Positions 1-8,877 of a stretch of DNA of 64,000 bases are shown in pieces. The notes under the pieces were generated by a model. That model was given only the letters and a program-made list of their open reading frames with translations. It was not told where the DNA came from and did not search any database. Both the position numbers and the translations under genes were made by a program. This DNA comes from Neorhizobium alkalisoli (GTDB lineage: Bacteria > Pseudomonadota > Alphaproteobacteria > Rhizobiales > Rhizobiaceae). Within the stretch, counting starts at the first letter, position 1. Each line of letters begins with the position of its first letter. The stretch covers positions 1 through 64,000 of the forward strand of contig NZ_PVBN01000016.1 of the NCBI RefSeq assembly GCF_002968635.1. The letters run 5' to 3'.

Positions 1-339
1 ATCCCCCAGAGCCAAACCGTAACCCGGCCCACAATCAGCATTCGCCAATTCTAAAGGATAGCACCAGAACAAAGGACTTCGTCGCCAGCAGCGCCGCCGC
101 CCTCGTCAGTGAGGCGGTTTATAGATCCACCCCCATAAACAAGTCAACAGCCGTTTTTAAAAAACTGCAATAAAACTTATAACAGATTGAAATATAATGG
201 ATATTCCGAATATCCTCGTTTTCGGAGGAGTTAACAACCGTTAACGGCGCTCTTTTCGATCTGAAAGTTCACCCCGCCCCTAAGACAGAGTGGCCGTGGG
301 TGGTCCCCGCCCTCCATTCTTGTGCATCCGCAGCAAAAC
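1..339. other. Non-coding region left of purC
   Basis: I recognise no protein gene here. Bases 1-117 would be the leader transcribed leftward from the promoter at 118-147. The strand facing purC is AT-rich from about 150 to 240 and carries a perfect TATAAT at 193-198, which could be the purC -10 box, although no good -35 box sits at the right distance. Two small inverted repeats follow: TCCGAA/TTCGGA (205-210 and 221-226) and GTTAAC/GTTAAC (230-235 and 240-245). They may be operator or attenuator elements for purC; nothing else supports that. The frame open from base 3 to a stop at 171 has no start codon or recognisable product. Confidence 0.5.
118..147 (-). promoter_or_regulatory. Strong sigma-70 promoter, probably of an rRNA operon off the left edge
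   Basis: Read on the minus strand there is a -35 box TTGACT (147-142), an 18-base spacer and a -10 box TATAAA (123-118). A GC-rich leader beginning ACCGCC follows, running toward base 1. The near-consensus boxes and the leader resemble rhizobial rRNA operon promoters from memory. The 16S gene would begin left of base 1, so the rRNA assignment is an inference. The promoter itself is directly visible. Confidence 0.6.
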
Positions 340-1332
340 ATGCGATATCCAAGGCGCTCCGAAATTCTCCAGAAAGTGGCTCCCGTGCGTATTCTCTCCG
401 ATGCCTTCATCCCCGAATTGCCGAATCCCTACCGCGGCAAGGTTCGCGAGAACTATGACCTTCCGGACGGCAGCCGCATTATTATAGCGACCGATCGCCT
501 AAGCGCCTTCGACCGCATCCTCACCTCCATTCCGGACAAGGGCCATGTTCTGACCCAGACGGCCCGCTATTGGTTCGAGGCTACCAAAGACATCTGCCCC
601 AATCACGTGATTGCCTATCCCGACCCGAATGTGGTGATCGGCAAGCGGCTCGATATCCTGCCGGTCGAGATCGTCGTGCGCGGTTATCTTGCCGGCACGA
701 CCGGCACATCGCTGCTCACTCTCTATAGGAAGGGAGAGCGGACCATGTATGGCCTCGACCTGCCGGACGGTTTGAGGGACAACCAGGAACTGCCCCAGCC
801 AGTGATCACGCCGACCAGCAAGGCATTCGACGGCGGCCACGACGAACCGCTGACGCCTGATGATATAGTCGGGAACGGTCTTTTGACGGCTAAACAGTGG
901 GAAACCGTGTCCGGCTACGCCCTCGCCCTATTCGCGCGCGGCCAGCAGCTGGCTCGCAAGCGCGGCCTGATCCTGGTCGACACCAAATATGAGTTCGGCA
1001 CGGCCCCGGACGGCACGATCATACTTGCGGACGAAATCCACACGCCCGACAGCAGCCGTTACTGGATCGCGGACAGTTATGATGATGCCTTTCGCAACGG
1101 CACGAGGCCGAGGAGTTTCGACAAGGATTTCATCCGCGCGTGGGTGGTCGAACGTTGCGACCCGTATAAAGACGAGATCCCCCCAATTCCGGCGGAACTG
1201 GTCGAGGAAACGGCAAAAGTGTACCGGGACGCCTACGAGACCATCACCGGCGAAAGTTTCACTGCCGATACAACAGGCACAAGCGTGCTGGACCGTATCC
1301 GGCAGAATCTGAAGCCCTATTTCAACCTATAG
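340..1332 (+). CDS. purC: Phosphoribosylaminoimidazole-succinocarboxamide synthase (long type)
   Basis: SAICAR synthase joins aspartate to CAIR with ATP in cytosolic de novo purine synthesis. Conserved family blocks appear in order: YRGKVRENYDL near the N-terminus, ATDRLSAFDRIL, VEIVVRGYLAGTTG, ITPTSKAFDGGHDEPL, LVDTKYEFG and ADEIHTPDSSRYW. At about 330 residues it belongs to the longer, yeast ADE1-like class rather than the roughly 240-residue bacterial class; rhizobia often carry both, and the short one is not in this window. The start is uncertain. ATG 340 has no clear Shine-Dalgarno sequence, and GTG 385 sits where the conserved part begins (VRILSDAF). The gene lies 34 bases before the tetR-like gene on the same strand, but the products are unrelated, so co-transcription may be incidental. 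Confidence 0.93.
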   Translation: MRYPRRSEILQKVAPVRILSDAFIPELPNPYRGKVRENYDLPDGSRIIIATDRLSAFDRILTSIPDKGHVLTQTARYWFEATKDICPNHVIAYPDPNVVIGKRLDILPVEIVVRGYLAGTTGTSLLTLYRKGERTMYGLDLPDGLRDNQELPQPVITPTSKAFDGGHDEPLTPDDIVGNGLLTAKQWETVSGYALALFARGQQLARKRGLILVDTKYEFGTAPDGTIILADEIHTPDSSRYWIADSYDDAFRNGTRPRSFDKDFIRAWVVERCDPYKDEIPPIPAELVEETAKVYRDAYETITGESFTADTTGTSVLDRIRQNLKPYFNL

Positions 1333-1366
1333 GGAGAGAGCATCCGGATTTGGCAGGTTTGAAGAG

Positions 1367-1975
1367 GTGAGAGTGCGAAAACCAAGGCGCAAGGCAGAGG
1401 AAACAAGAGAGGACATCCTGAACATGGCGGAGACCCTCTTTCGGGAGCGCGGCATCGCCAAGTCCTCGATCGCCGATATCGCCCAGGCTCTGCGCATGTC
1501 GCCCGCCAACATCTTCAAGCATTTCCATTCCAAGGCGACGCTGGTGGACGCGATCTGCGATCGTCACATCACCCGAATGATCGGCCGGTTCAAGACACTC
1601 GACCAGCCATCCCCGGCTCCGGAAAGACTGGGCACCGTCGTCCGCAACCTGATGGAAGCGCACCTTGAGGATATCAGGAAGAACCCTTTCTTCCTTGAAA
1701 TCATATTCCTGATGTCGGACGCGGACCTGCCGAGCGGCCAGCATTACAAGGAACTCATCGACGCGCTGTTTTGCGACCTCGTTCGCCAGGGCGTGGAGGA
1801 TGGCGTCTATCATTGTATCGATTGTCAAGCGACCAGCCGGCATGTCTCGGCGGCTTTCATGGGCGTGCTGCACCCCGTCTTCCTGGCGGGGGAGGATGAG
1901 GCCGAACTCCAGGATCGGTGCGCCGGCCTTGCCAAACTTGTGAATGCTGCATTGCAAAATCCTCTTGTAAAGTGA
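1367..1975 (+). CDS. TetR/AcrR-family transcriptional repressor of the adjacent efflux operon
   Basis: A 202-residue TetR-type regulator starting at GTG 1367. The N-terminal helix-turn-helix is clear at residues 15-60: ILNMAETLFRERGIAKSSIA, then MSPANIFKHFHSK. The C-terminal half is the variable ligand-binding and dimerisation domain. It lies directly upstream of a three-gene RND pump on the same strand, the arrangement of ameR-ameABC in Agrobacterium, so the likely role is drug-responsive repression of that pump. A perfect palindrome overlaps its stop codon and fits an operator for the downstream promoter. The inducer cannot be read from sequence. Confidence 0.85.
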   Translation: MRVRKPRRKAEETREDILNMAETLFRERGIAKSSIADIAQALRMSPANIFKHFHSKATLVDAICDRHITRMIGRFKTLDQPSPAPERLGTVVRNLMEAHLEDIRKNPFFLEIIFLMSDADLPSGQHYKELIDALFCDLVRQGVEDGVYHCIDCQATSRHVSAAFMGVLHPVFLAGEDEAELQDRCAGLAKLVNAALQNPLVK

Positions 1976-1998
1976 CGATTGTTCAATTACGTCACTTT
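1969..1998. promoter_or_regulatory. Palindromic candidate operator for the TetR-type repressor
   Basis: A perfect inverted repeat with 9-base arms, AAAGTGACG and CGTCACTTT, around a 12-base AT-rich centre. It begins inside the last codons of the repressor gene, spans its TGA stop and lies about 145 bases before the adaptor gene. Size and symmetry suit a TetR dimer-of-dimers site. It could also fold in RNA, but no T-run follows, so a terminator is less likely. Assignment to this repressor is inferred from position. Confidence 0.5.
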
Positions 1999-2142
1999 CA
2001 AGTCGCAAGCCGCCGATCCGATCAAGGGGGCGGCCTGCCCCTATTCTGACTGTTGAAGACGAGTTACTTTCTCCAGCCCGCGCCCCGGTAAATAATGCCT
2101 GCCGTGGGTCATCTCACTGATGTTTGCCTTGGATGGAACGCC

Positions 2143-3336
2143 ATGACCGGACGTAAATTGATCCTTCCCCTCTTTCTCGCCGTGACCTTGGCGGCCTGCA
2201 GCGATTCAAGCCAGCAGACGGCGAACGGGGCGGCGGGGGGCGCACTTGAACGTCCGCCCCAGCCGGTCAGCATCGTCGCCTTGAAGAAATCGCAGCAGCC
2301 CATCACAACCGTCTTGCCCGGGCGAGCCGTCGCTTATCAGACGGCGGATATCCGGCCTCGCGTCACCGGAGCGATCAAGGAAATCGCGTTCAAGGAGGGC
2401 AGCGAAGTCAAGGCCGGCGACATCCTCTATCAGATCGAAGACAATACCTATTCGGCAACCGTGGCCCAGGCGCGTGCGACGCTCTCCAAGGCGGAGGTCA
2501 GCATTCCGGCGGCACAGGCGAACCTCACCCGTTATGAGCGCCTCGTTAACAGTGGCGCCACGCAGATCGAATTTGAAAATGCCCGGGTCACACTGCTGCA
2601 GGCCGAAGCGGATGTGGAACAGGCCAAGGCGGCCCTTCAGGCGGCCGAGATCGATCTCGACCTCACCAAGATCCGCGCCCCCTTCGATGGCGTCACGTCG
2701 ATCTCGAACGTCAGCGTCGGCAATATCGTCACCGCCAACCAGACGACGGCGCTGACGACGCTGCGCCGTCTTGATCCCATCTACATCGATCTTATCGACT
2801 CGAGCACCAATCTGTTGGAATTGCGCGGAGCCATGGCGTCCGGCCGGCTGAGCGGCGACCCCCGCAAGGCGGATATCCGCCTGAGACTCGAGGACGGAAC
2901 GGAATACTCACGGACCGGCAAGCTTGATATGGCCGACATGGCCGTCAGCGAAACGACCGGCACCTATCAGATCCGCGCTCTTTTTGAAAATCCCGACAAT
3001 ATCATCCTGCCCGGCATGTATGTCCGTGCCACCGTCACCATGGGCGAGGAAAACGGTTACCTGATCCCGCAGCGCGCTGCGACCCGCAATGCCCGCGGCG
3101 AGCTCTCGGCCAAATTCGTCGCCACGGACGGCAAGGTCGAGACCCGCACTTTTCCCGTCAGCGTCGTTTCCGGCAACAATTGGCTGGTGACGGAAGGCAT
3201 TGCCGATGGAGACCGACTGATCGTTGACGGCTTTCAGTGGATTGCCGACGGCGCGCCGGTTCAGCCGGTCGAGGTGCAACTCGACGATCGCGGCCTCGTC
3301 ATCGAAGCTCCGAAAGCCGAAGCCGCCAAACCTTAA
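2143..3336 (+). CDS. RND efflux periplasmic adaptor (membrane fusion lipoprotein)
   Basis: This AcrA/MexA/AmeA-type adaptor links the inner-membrane RND pump to the outer-membrane channel. Starting at ATG 2143 gives 397 residues with a lipoprotein signal ending LAVTLAAC, so the Cys would be lipidated and the protein anchored in the periplasm. A start at 2095 is in frame but would put 16 residues before the signal. A biotinyl-lipoyl half-domain (IKEIAFKEGSEVKAGDILYQ) is followed by an alpha-helical hairpin rich in Ala and Gln, the second lipoyl half (IRAPFDGVTS), a beta-barrel and a membrane-proximal domain. The pump gene follows 45 bases downstream. Confidence 0.93.
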   Translation: MTGRKLILPLFLAVTLAACSDSSQQTANGAAGGALERPPQPVSIVALKKSQQPITTVLPGRAVAYQTADIRPRVTGAIKEIAFKEGSEVKAGDILYQIEDNTYSATVAQARATLSKAEVSIPAAQANLTRYERLVNSGATQIEFENARVTLLQAEADVEQAKAALQAAEIDLDLTKIRAPFDGVTSISNVSVGNIVTANQTTALTTLRRLDPIYIDLIDSSTNLLELRGAMASGRLSGDPRKADIRLRLEDGTEYSRTGKLDMADMAVSETTGTYQIRALFENPDNIILPGMYVRATVTMGEENGYLIPQRAATRNARGELSAKFVATDGKVETRTFPVSVVSGNNWLVTEGIADGDRLIVDGFQWIADGAPVQPVEVQLDDRGLVIEAPKAEAAKP

Positions 3337-3381
3337 CGGAACCAGCAGAGTCAGCGCTTCAAAGCCGCAAGGAATATCTGA

Positions 3382-6300
3382 ATGGCAAAGTTCTTCATCC
3401 GGCGACCCGTTTTCGCCTGGGTCATCGCGATCGTCATCATGCTCGGCGGCGCGCTCGCCATCGCAACGCTGTCGATCTCACAATATCCGGAGATCGCTCC
3501 GACCACTGTTCAAATCACGGCGAGTTATAACGGCGCGAGCGCCGAAACGGTCGAGAAGTCGGTGACGACGATTATTGAAGACGGCATGACCGGCCTCGAC
3601 GACCTCACCTATATGAGTTCGGCCTCGAGCACGGGCCGAGCGACGATCACCCTCACCTTCGGCAACAGTGTCCTTCCCGACATTGCGCAGGTTCAGGTTC
3701 AGAACAAGCTGCAGCTTGTTCAATCGCAATTGCCCGATGTCGTGCAACAAGCCGGCATCGAGGTCGCGCGCTCCACATCCAGCATCCTGATGGTCGGCGC
3801 GCTCGTCTCCACGGACGGGAAGCGCAATTCCGTAGACCTGGGCGACGTCTTCTCCACCCAGATCGAAGACTCCGTCAAGCGCCTGGAAGGCGTCGGCAGC
3901 ATCAATATCTTCGGCTCCGGTTACGCCATGCGCATCTGGCTGGATCCGTTCAAGCTGCAGAAATACCAGCTGACGGCGGCCGATGTTACCTCGGCGATCC
4001 AGGCCCAAAATACCCAGGTCTCGGTTGGCGCGCTTGGCGGCTTGCCCGCCGAAAAGGGCCAGCAGCTTACCGTCACCATGACGGCTCAAAGCCAGTTGAC
4101 CACCGTCGACGAGTTCGAACGGATAATCCTGAAGGTCGAACAGGACGGCGCAACGGTTCGGTTGAGCGATGTCGCCCGTGCAGAAATCGGCCAGGAAACC
4201 TATGGCGGCGAGTCGCGGCAGAATGGGCTTTCGTCGACGGGCTTTGCAGTCAACCTCGCCACTGGCGCCAATGCTCTGGATACGGCAGCCCGCGTGAAGG
4301 CGGAACTGGCGACGCTAGCGCCGACGCTTCCGGAAGGCGTCGAGATCACCTATCCCTACGACACTACGCCTTTTGTTGAACTTTCAATCGAGAAGGTCGT
4401 CCATACTCTGATCGAGGCGATCATTCTCGTTTTCGTGGTGCTTTTGATATTCCTTCAGAACCTCAGAGCGACGCTCATTCCGATGATTGCGGTACCGGTG
4501 GTTCTGCTCGGGACCTTTGGAATTCTGGCGGTCGCCGGTTATTCGATCAATACGCTGACCATGTTCGCCATGGTTCTGGCGATCGGCCTTCTGGTCGATG
4601 ACGCGATCGTCGTGGTGGAAAACGTCGAACGCATCATGGACGAGGAGGGACTGGGGCCGCTGGAGGCGACGGAGAAATCCATGGGGGAGATCACTGGTGC
4701 CATCATCGGCATTGCGCTCGTGCTGACCGCCGTCTTCATTCCAATGGCATTTTTCGGCGGGTCGACCGGCATCATCTACCGCCAGTTTTCGATTACCATC
4801 GTCTCCGCCATGCTGCTTTCGGCCCTTGTGGCCATCGTGCTGACGCCGGCCCTCTGCGCCACGATGCTGAAGCCGATCGACCATCACAAGAAGCGCCGCG
4901 GGATCGGCGCCTGGTTCAACCGCGGTTTCGAGCGCACGACGAGCGGCTATGTCGGCACGATCGGATATCTGCTGAAGAGACCGCTACGGGTTGCGTTGCT
5001 TTTCGTCCTGGTCATTGCAGGCTGCGGCTGGCTTTTCACTCGTCTGCCGAGCTCTTTCCTGCCGCAGGAAGACCAGGGCGTGCTGCTGACCATCATCCAG
5101 ACGCCGAACGGTGCCACGACCACTCGCACCGACGAGGTTGTGAAGAAGGTGGAGGCTTATTTCCAGGAAAAGGAAAAGGACAACGTCGACGCGGTCTTCG
5201 GCGTCCTCGGCTTCAGTTTCAACGGCAGCGGACAGAACAATGCCATCGTCTTTACCAAGCTGAAGGATTTCGCGGAGCGCACGAACCCGGAGCAGTCCGC
5301 CGCAGCGATCGTCCAGCGTGCCAGCGGTTATTTCTTCACGCTGCGCGACGCCCAGGTTTTCGCGCTGCTGCCGCCGGCCATCCAGGGACTTGGGACATCG
5401 AGCGGGTTCTCGATGTATCTGGTGGACAGCGGCAACAACGGCAACGATGCTCTGACGGAAGCGTCGCAGCAGCTCATCCAGGCCGGCACCAGCAACCCCA
5501 ATATCAGTTCGCTACGCAGCAATAGCCAGCGGTCGGAAACCCAGATGAAGATCCTGCTCGACCAGGAAAAGCTGGGCGCCATGGGAGTGGACCTCGCTTC
5601 CGTCAACTCGATGCTGGCGACGATCTTCGCCGGACGCGACGTCAACGACTTCACCCTCAACAACGAGTTGAAGCCGGTCTATGTGCAGGGCGACTCGCCC
5701 TACCGCATGCAGCCGGACGATCTGAAGCACTGGTATGCACGCAACAATGCGGGCGAGATGGTGCCCTTCTCCTCGTTCAGCACCGTCGAATGGGTCACCG
5801 GTTCGCCCCAGCTTGCCCGCTTCAACGGCACCAGCGCCATCTCGCTCGATGGTGCCGCAGGTCCGGGCGTCAGCACCGGTCAGGCGATGGACGAGATGGA
5901 ACGGCTGACGGCGGGACTGGCGGGCGGCTACACGGTGGCCTGGCAGGGCATCTCCTATCAGGAAAGGCTTTCGGGCTCGCAGGCGCCGATGCTCTACGCA
6001 CTATCGGTGTTGATCGTCTTCCTCTGCCTTGCAGCTCTTTATGAAAGCTGGTCGGTGCCGTTCTCGGTCATTCTCGCGGTTCCGGTCGGCGTGCTGGGAG
6101 CGCTGACGGCAGCACATTTCTTCGGCCAGGCCAACGACGTCTACTTCAAGGTCGGCCTCCTGACGACGATCGGCCTAGCGGCAAAGAACGCCATCCTGAT
6201 CGTCGAATTCGCCAAGGAACGGCAAGGGGGCGGCATGAATCTCGTGGATGCCACGCTCGAAGCGGCCCGCCTGCGCCTGAGGCCGATCGTCATGACCTCG

Positions 6301-6480
6301 CTCGCCTTCATCCTCGGTGTCGTACCGCTTGCGATCGCCACCGGAGCCGGCTCCGCAGCCCAGAATGCGATCGGAATCGGGGTGCTGGGTGGTATGCTTT
6401 CTGCAACACTCCTCGGAATTTTCTTCGTTCCGTCCTTTTTTGTTGTCGTTAGGCGGTTATCAAATCGTGAAAAAAGGTAG
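3382..6480 (+). CDS. RND multidrug efflux inner-membrane pump (HAE1 type)
   Basis: A 1032-residue AcrB/MexB-type proton-driven pump, full length for the HAE1 family. It starts with the typical FFIRRPVFAWVIAI first helix and has two repeats of six transmembrane segments, each with a large periplasmic loop. TM4 carries GLLVDDAIVVVENVER with the paired Asp residues of the proton relay, and the relay Lys lies in TM10 (GLAAKNAILIVEFAKER). It exports amphiphilic drugs, detergents or plant compounds as a trimer with the adaptor and channel proteins encoded on either side. An AAGGA ribosome site precedes ATG 3382. The substrate range cannot be predicted; AmeB of Agrobacterium is a plausible relative. 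Confidence 0.95.
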   Translation: MAKFFIRRPVFAWVIAIVIMLGGALAIATLSISQYPEIAPTTVQITASYNGASAETVEKSVTTIIEDGMTGLDDLTYMSSASSTGRATITLTFGNSVLPDIAQVQVQNKLQLVQSQLPDVVQQAGIEVARSTSSILMVGALVSTDGKRNSVDLGDVFSTQIEDSVKRLEGVGSINIFGSGYAMRIWLDPFKLQKYQLTAADVTSAIQAQNTQVSVGALGGLPAEKGQQLTVTMTAQSQLTTVDEFERIILKVEQDGATVRLSDVARAEIGQETYGGESRQNGLSSTGFAVNLATGANALDTAARVKAELATLAPTLPEGVEITYPYDTTPFVELSIEKVVHTLIEAIILVFVVLLIFLQNLRATLIPMIAVPVVLLGTFGILAVAGYSINTLTMFAMVLAIGLLVDDAIVVVENVERIMDEEGLGPLEATEKSMGEITGAIIGIALVLTAVFIPMAFFGGSTGIIYRQFSITIVSAMLLSALVAIVLTPALCATMLKPIDHHKKRRGIGAWFNRGFERTTSGYVGTIGYLLKRPLRVALLFVLVIAGCGWLFTRLPSSFLPQEDQGVLLTIIQTPNGATTTRTDEVVKKVEAYFQEKEKDNVDAVFGVLGFSFNGSGQNNAIVFTKLKDFAERTNPEQSAAAIVQRASGYFFTLRDAQVFALLPPAIQGLGTSSGFSMYLVDSGNNGNDALTEASQQLIQAGTSNPNISSLRSNSQRSETQMKILLDQEKLGAMGVDLASVNSMLATIFAGRDVNDFTLNNELKPVYVQGDSPYRMQPDDLKHWYARNNAGEMVPFSSFSTVEWVTGSPQLARFNGTSAISLDGAAGPGVSTGQAMDEMERLTAGLAGGYTVAWQGISYQERLSGSQAPMLYALSVLIVFLCLAALYESWSVPFSVILAVPVGVLGALTAAHFFGQANDVYFKVGLLTTIGLAAKNAILIVEFAKERQGGGMNLVDATLEAARLRLRPIVMTSLAFILGVVPLAIATGAGSAAQNAIGIGVLGGMLSATLLGIFFVPSFFVVVRRLSNREKR

Positions 6481-6519
6481 GATAGAGATTACGTTCGTTA
6501 ACATATTCGACGTGTAATG

Positions 6520-6551
6520 CCGCCAGGAAGGATACGATTCGTTTCTGGCGG
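6520..6551 (+). other. Intercistronic stem-loop between pump and outer-membrane channel genes
   Basis: CCGCCAG and CTGGCGG form a 7-pair stem, extended by further partial pairing, within the 131-base gap between the pump gene and the channel gene. No T-run follows, so it is more likely an mRNA-processing or stability element than a terminator. Confidence 0.4.
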
Positions 6552-6611
6552 ATCAATCGGAAGCGGCCTAAAAATCCGGCTTTCGCCGTTGTAGGGCACT
6601 GGGACAGAAAA

Positions 6612-8057
6612 ATGTTATCCATTCGTGTTGTTGCTCCTCTCACTCTGCTGCTGCTTTCGGGCTGCGTTGTCGGTCCAGATCACACGGCGCCGGAGATCGC
6701 CCTGCCGGGCAAGTTCGCCGAAGCCAAAGCAGCCAGTAACGGGGATGTCTCTCAAGTCGCTTGGTGGAAGGCCTTCAACGATAGCCGTCTGAACGGCTAC
6801 GTCCAGCAGGGTCTCAACCAGAACCTCGATATTCTTCAGGCACTGGAAAGAATTAACGCCGCACAGGCAAATGTCACCATTGCCGGCGCAGGCAGCCTTC
6901 CTTCGCTGGATCTGTCGGCTTCCAGCACGACGACCGGCCAGCACACCAAGGTCGTTCATCCTTCCGAATCGACCTCCTTCTCGAGAACGACGGTCAGCGG
7001 CGGCAGTCTCGATGCCTCCTGGTTCCTCGACCTGTTCGGCCTTTATCGCCGCTCGAAGGAAAGTGCGCTCGCCAGTCTCGACGCGTCCTATGCTGCTGCC
7101 GACGTGGCTCGCCTCACCTACCTGTCGCAGGTCGCGGCAGCCTATATCGACGTTCGTTATTATCAGGAGCGGATTGCGATCGCCCGCCAGAACCTGGGCT
7201 CGCGGCGCGAAACGCTGGACCTTACGAAGCTTCAGCTGGAAGCGGGTGCTGCCTCCCGTCTGGACGTCGTTCAGTCGGAAGGCCTGGTGAATTCCACCCT
7301 GGCTGAAATTCCTGGTCTCGAGACGCAGTTCCGCACCGCATCGCATCGCATCGCGACGCTTCTCGGCCAGCCGGCTTCGTCGCTGGTACCCGAGTTGCAG
7401 AGAGGCGCACGCCAGCCGGTTCCCCGGTTCAACGTCAAGGCCGGCATTCCGGCCGACCTGATCCGCAACCGTCCGGACATTCGTGCGGCCGAACGTCAAT
7501 TGGCATCCGCAGTAGCGGAAATCGGCGTTGCCGAGGCGCAGCTTTATCCGGCGATCACGCTCGGCGGTTCCATCTCGCCACGTTACAACGCCATTGCCGG
7601 CGCCTTCGATACGCGCTCCCTGACCTGGTCCTTCGGGCCGCAGCTCAGCCTGCCGATCTTTGACGGCGGTCGGCTCAAGGGCAACGTGAAGCTCGCCGAG
7701 TCGACCGCTCGGGAAGCCTATCTCAGCTGGAAGCAGAGCGTTCTCGACGCCGTCGAGGAAGTTGAAAACGCGCTTGCTGCAGTTGCCCGCGATCGCCGCA
7801 CCGTGGATGCCCTTCAGGCGACGGTGAAGTCCTATCAGGAAGCGCTGCAGCTTGCGACCGCGAGCTATCGCGACGGCGCTTCGTCGCTGCTCGACGTTCT
7901 CGATGCGCAGCGTCAGGTCTCGACCGCCCAGGCGAACCTTGCTCAGGCGGTACAGCAGGTGGCACAGGACTATGTGTCGCTCAATGTTGCGATCGGCGGC
8001 GGTTATGCCTTTGGTACGGCCGACACCAAAGTGGCCGCTGTCGTCGTAACCAAATAA
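6612..8057 (+). CDS. RND efflux outer-membrane channel lipoprotein (NodT family)
   Basis: A TolC-like outer-membrane factor of 481 residues and the exit duct for the preceding pump. The N-terminus is a lipoprotein signal with the lipobox LLSGC. Near the start are the family phrases CVVGPDHTAP and WWKAFNDSRLNGYVQQGL. Two outer-membrane efflux repeats follow, each with long alternating helices (IPADLIRNRPDIRAAERQLA in the middle; SYQEALQLATASYRDGASSL near the end). This is the OprM/NodT/AmeC class rather than unlipidated TolC. It closes the efflux operon and a strong terminator follows 23 bases later. Confidence 0.93.
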   Translation: MLSIRVVAPLTLLLLSGCVVGPDHTAPEIALPGKFAEAKAASNGDVSQVAWWKAFNDSRLNGYVQQGLNQNLDILQALERINAAQANVTIAGAGSLPSLDLSASSTTTGQHTKVVHPSESTSFSRTTVSGGSLDASWFLDLFGLYRRSKESALASLDASYAAADVARLTYLSQVAAAYIDVRYYQERIAIARQNLGSRRETLDLTKLQLEAGAASRLDVVQSEGLVNSTLAEIPGLETQFRTASHRIATLLGQPASSLVPELQRGARQPVPRFNVKAGIPADLIRNRPDIRAAERQLASAVAEIGVAEAQLYPAITLGGSISPRYNAIAGAFDTRSLTWSFGPQLSLPIFDGGRLKGNVKLAESTAREAYLSWKQSVLDAVEEVENALAAVARDRRTVDALQATVKSYQEALQLATASYRDGASSLLDVLDAQRQVSTAQANLAQAVQQVAQDYVSLNVAIGGGYAFGTADTKVAAVVVTK

Positions 8058-8080
8058 GCTCACTCGACAGTCTGACAAAG

Positions 8081-8116
8081 AAAAACCTCCGAAGCCCTGG
8101 CTTCGGAGGTTTTTTA
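8081..8116. terminator. Bidirectional Rho-independent terminator
   Basis: A perfect stem of AACCTCCGAAGCC and GGCTTCGGAGGTT around a short CTG-containing loop, flanked by an A-run on the left and a T-run on the right. It can therefore stop transcription of both the efflux operon (plus) and efp (minus), which converge here. Confidence 0.9.
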
Positions 8117-8141
8117 TCATGGGCCGATAGGCCGGGGACGA

Positions 8142-8711
8142 TCAGTTCTTGGCGCGCTCGAAGTAGGAATTGTCTTCCGTAGCGATGACGACGCGAGTGC
8201 CGGCATCGATATGCGGCGGGACCATGGTACGTACGCCGTTGGAAAGAATGGCCGGCTTGTAGGAGGACGAAGCGGTCTGCCCCTTCACCACCGGTTCCGT
8301 CTCGACAATCTCGAGCGTCACGTGACGCGGTAACTGCAGAGCCAGCGCAACGCCTTCATGCATCGACAGGATGCAGGTCATGCCTTCCTGGAGATAGGCC
8401 TTCTGGTCGCCCATCGTGTCAACGTCGACCACGACCTGGTCATAGCTCTCCGGGTTCATGAAGTGGAAGCCTTCGCCATCTTCATAGAGATACTGGAAGT
8501 TCACGTCTTCGACGAAGGCGCGCTCGACCTGCTCGGTGGTGCGCCAGCGTTCCGACACCTTCACGCCGTCGACGATGCGGCGCATATTGACCTGGGTAAC
8601 CGGCGTGCCTTTGCCGGGATGGAAGTTTTCGGCGGTGAGAACGACATACAGTTTGCCGTCCACGTCGAGAACGTTGCCCTTGCGGACCGAAGAAGCGATG
8701 ATCTTGACCAT
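8142..8711 (-). CDS. efp: Translation elongation factor P
   Basis: EF-P binds the ribosome between the P and E sites and rescues stalling on polyproline. The 189-residue length is standard, with an N-terminal KOW-like domain and two OB-fold domains. The modifiable lysine is at the canonical position 34, in the loop HPGKG, and the C-terminal signature GQTASSSYKPAILSNG is present. Lys34 together with the divergently encoded EpmA and EpmB predicts beta-lysylation of this factor. The promoter lies in the 166-base divergent gap. Confidence 0.97.
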   Translation of the reverse strand: MVKIIASSVRKGNVLDVDGKLYVVLTAENFHPGKGTPVTQVNMRRIVDGVKVSERWRTTEQVERAFVEDVNFQYLYEDGEGFHFMNPESYDQVVVDVDTMGDQKAYLQEGMTCILSMHEGVALALQLPRHVTLEIVETEPVVKGQTASSSYKPAILSNGVRTMVPPHIDAGTRVVIATEDNSYFERAKN

Positions 8712-8877
8712 GATAATCCTTATATAGCCTGCCGGCTTGTCACTGCCGAAAATGCGTCGTAGAGGACCGGGCGATAACCGGCCTGAAGGACGGATCGTCT
8801 GTTTTCCGCGCGGGAACTACCCTAAAACCACGCGAAGTGGAAGCCTCGCCGCGGAGAACCGGCAAAGAAAGCCATAA

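Noticed and set aside
3..173. Frame open from the left edge to a stop at 171-173, possibly the end of a gene
   Set aside because: The translation has no family resemblance and the region fits better as the leader and promoter of a leftward rRNA operon.
6615..8120. A 501-codon open frame on the minus strand opposite the outer-membrane channel gene
   Set aside because: It is a codon-bias shadow: the plus-strand product is a clear NodT-family protein and the minus frame resembles no family.
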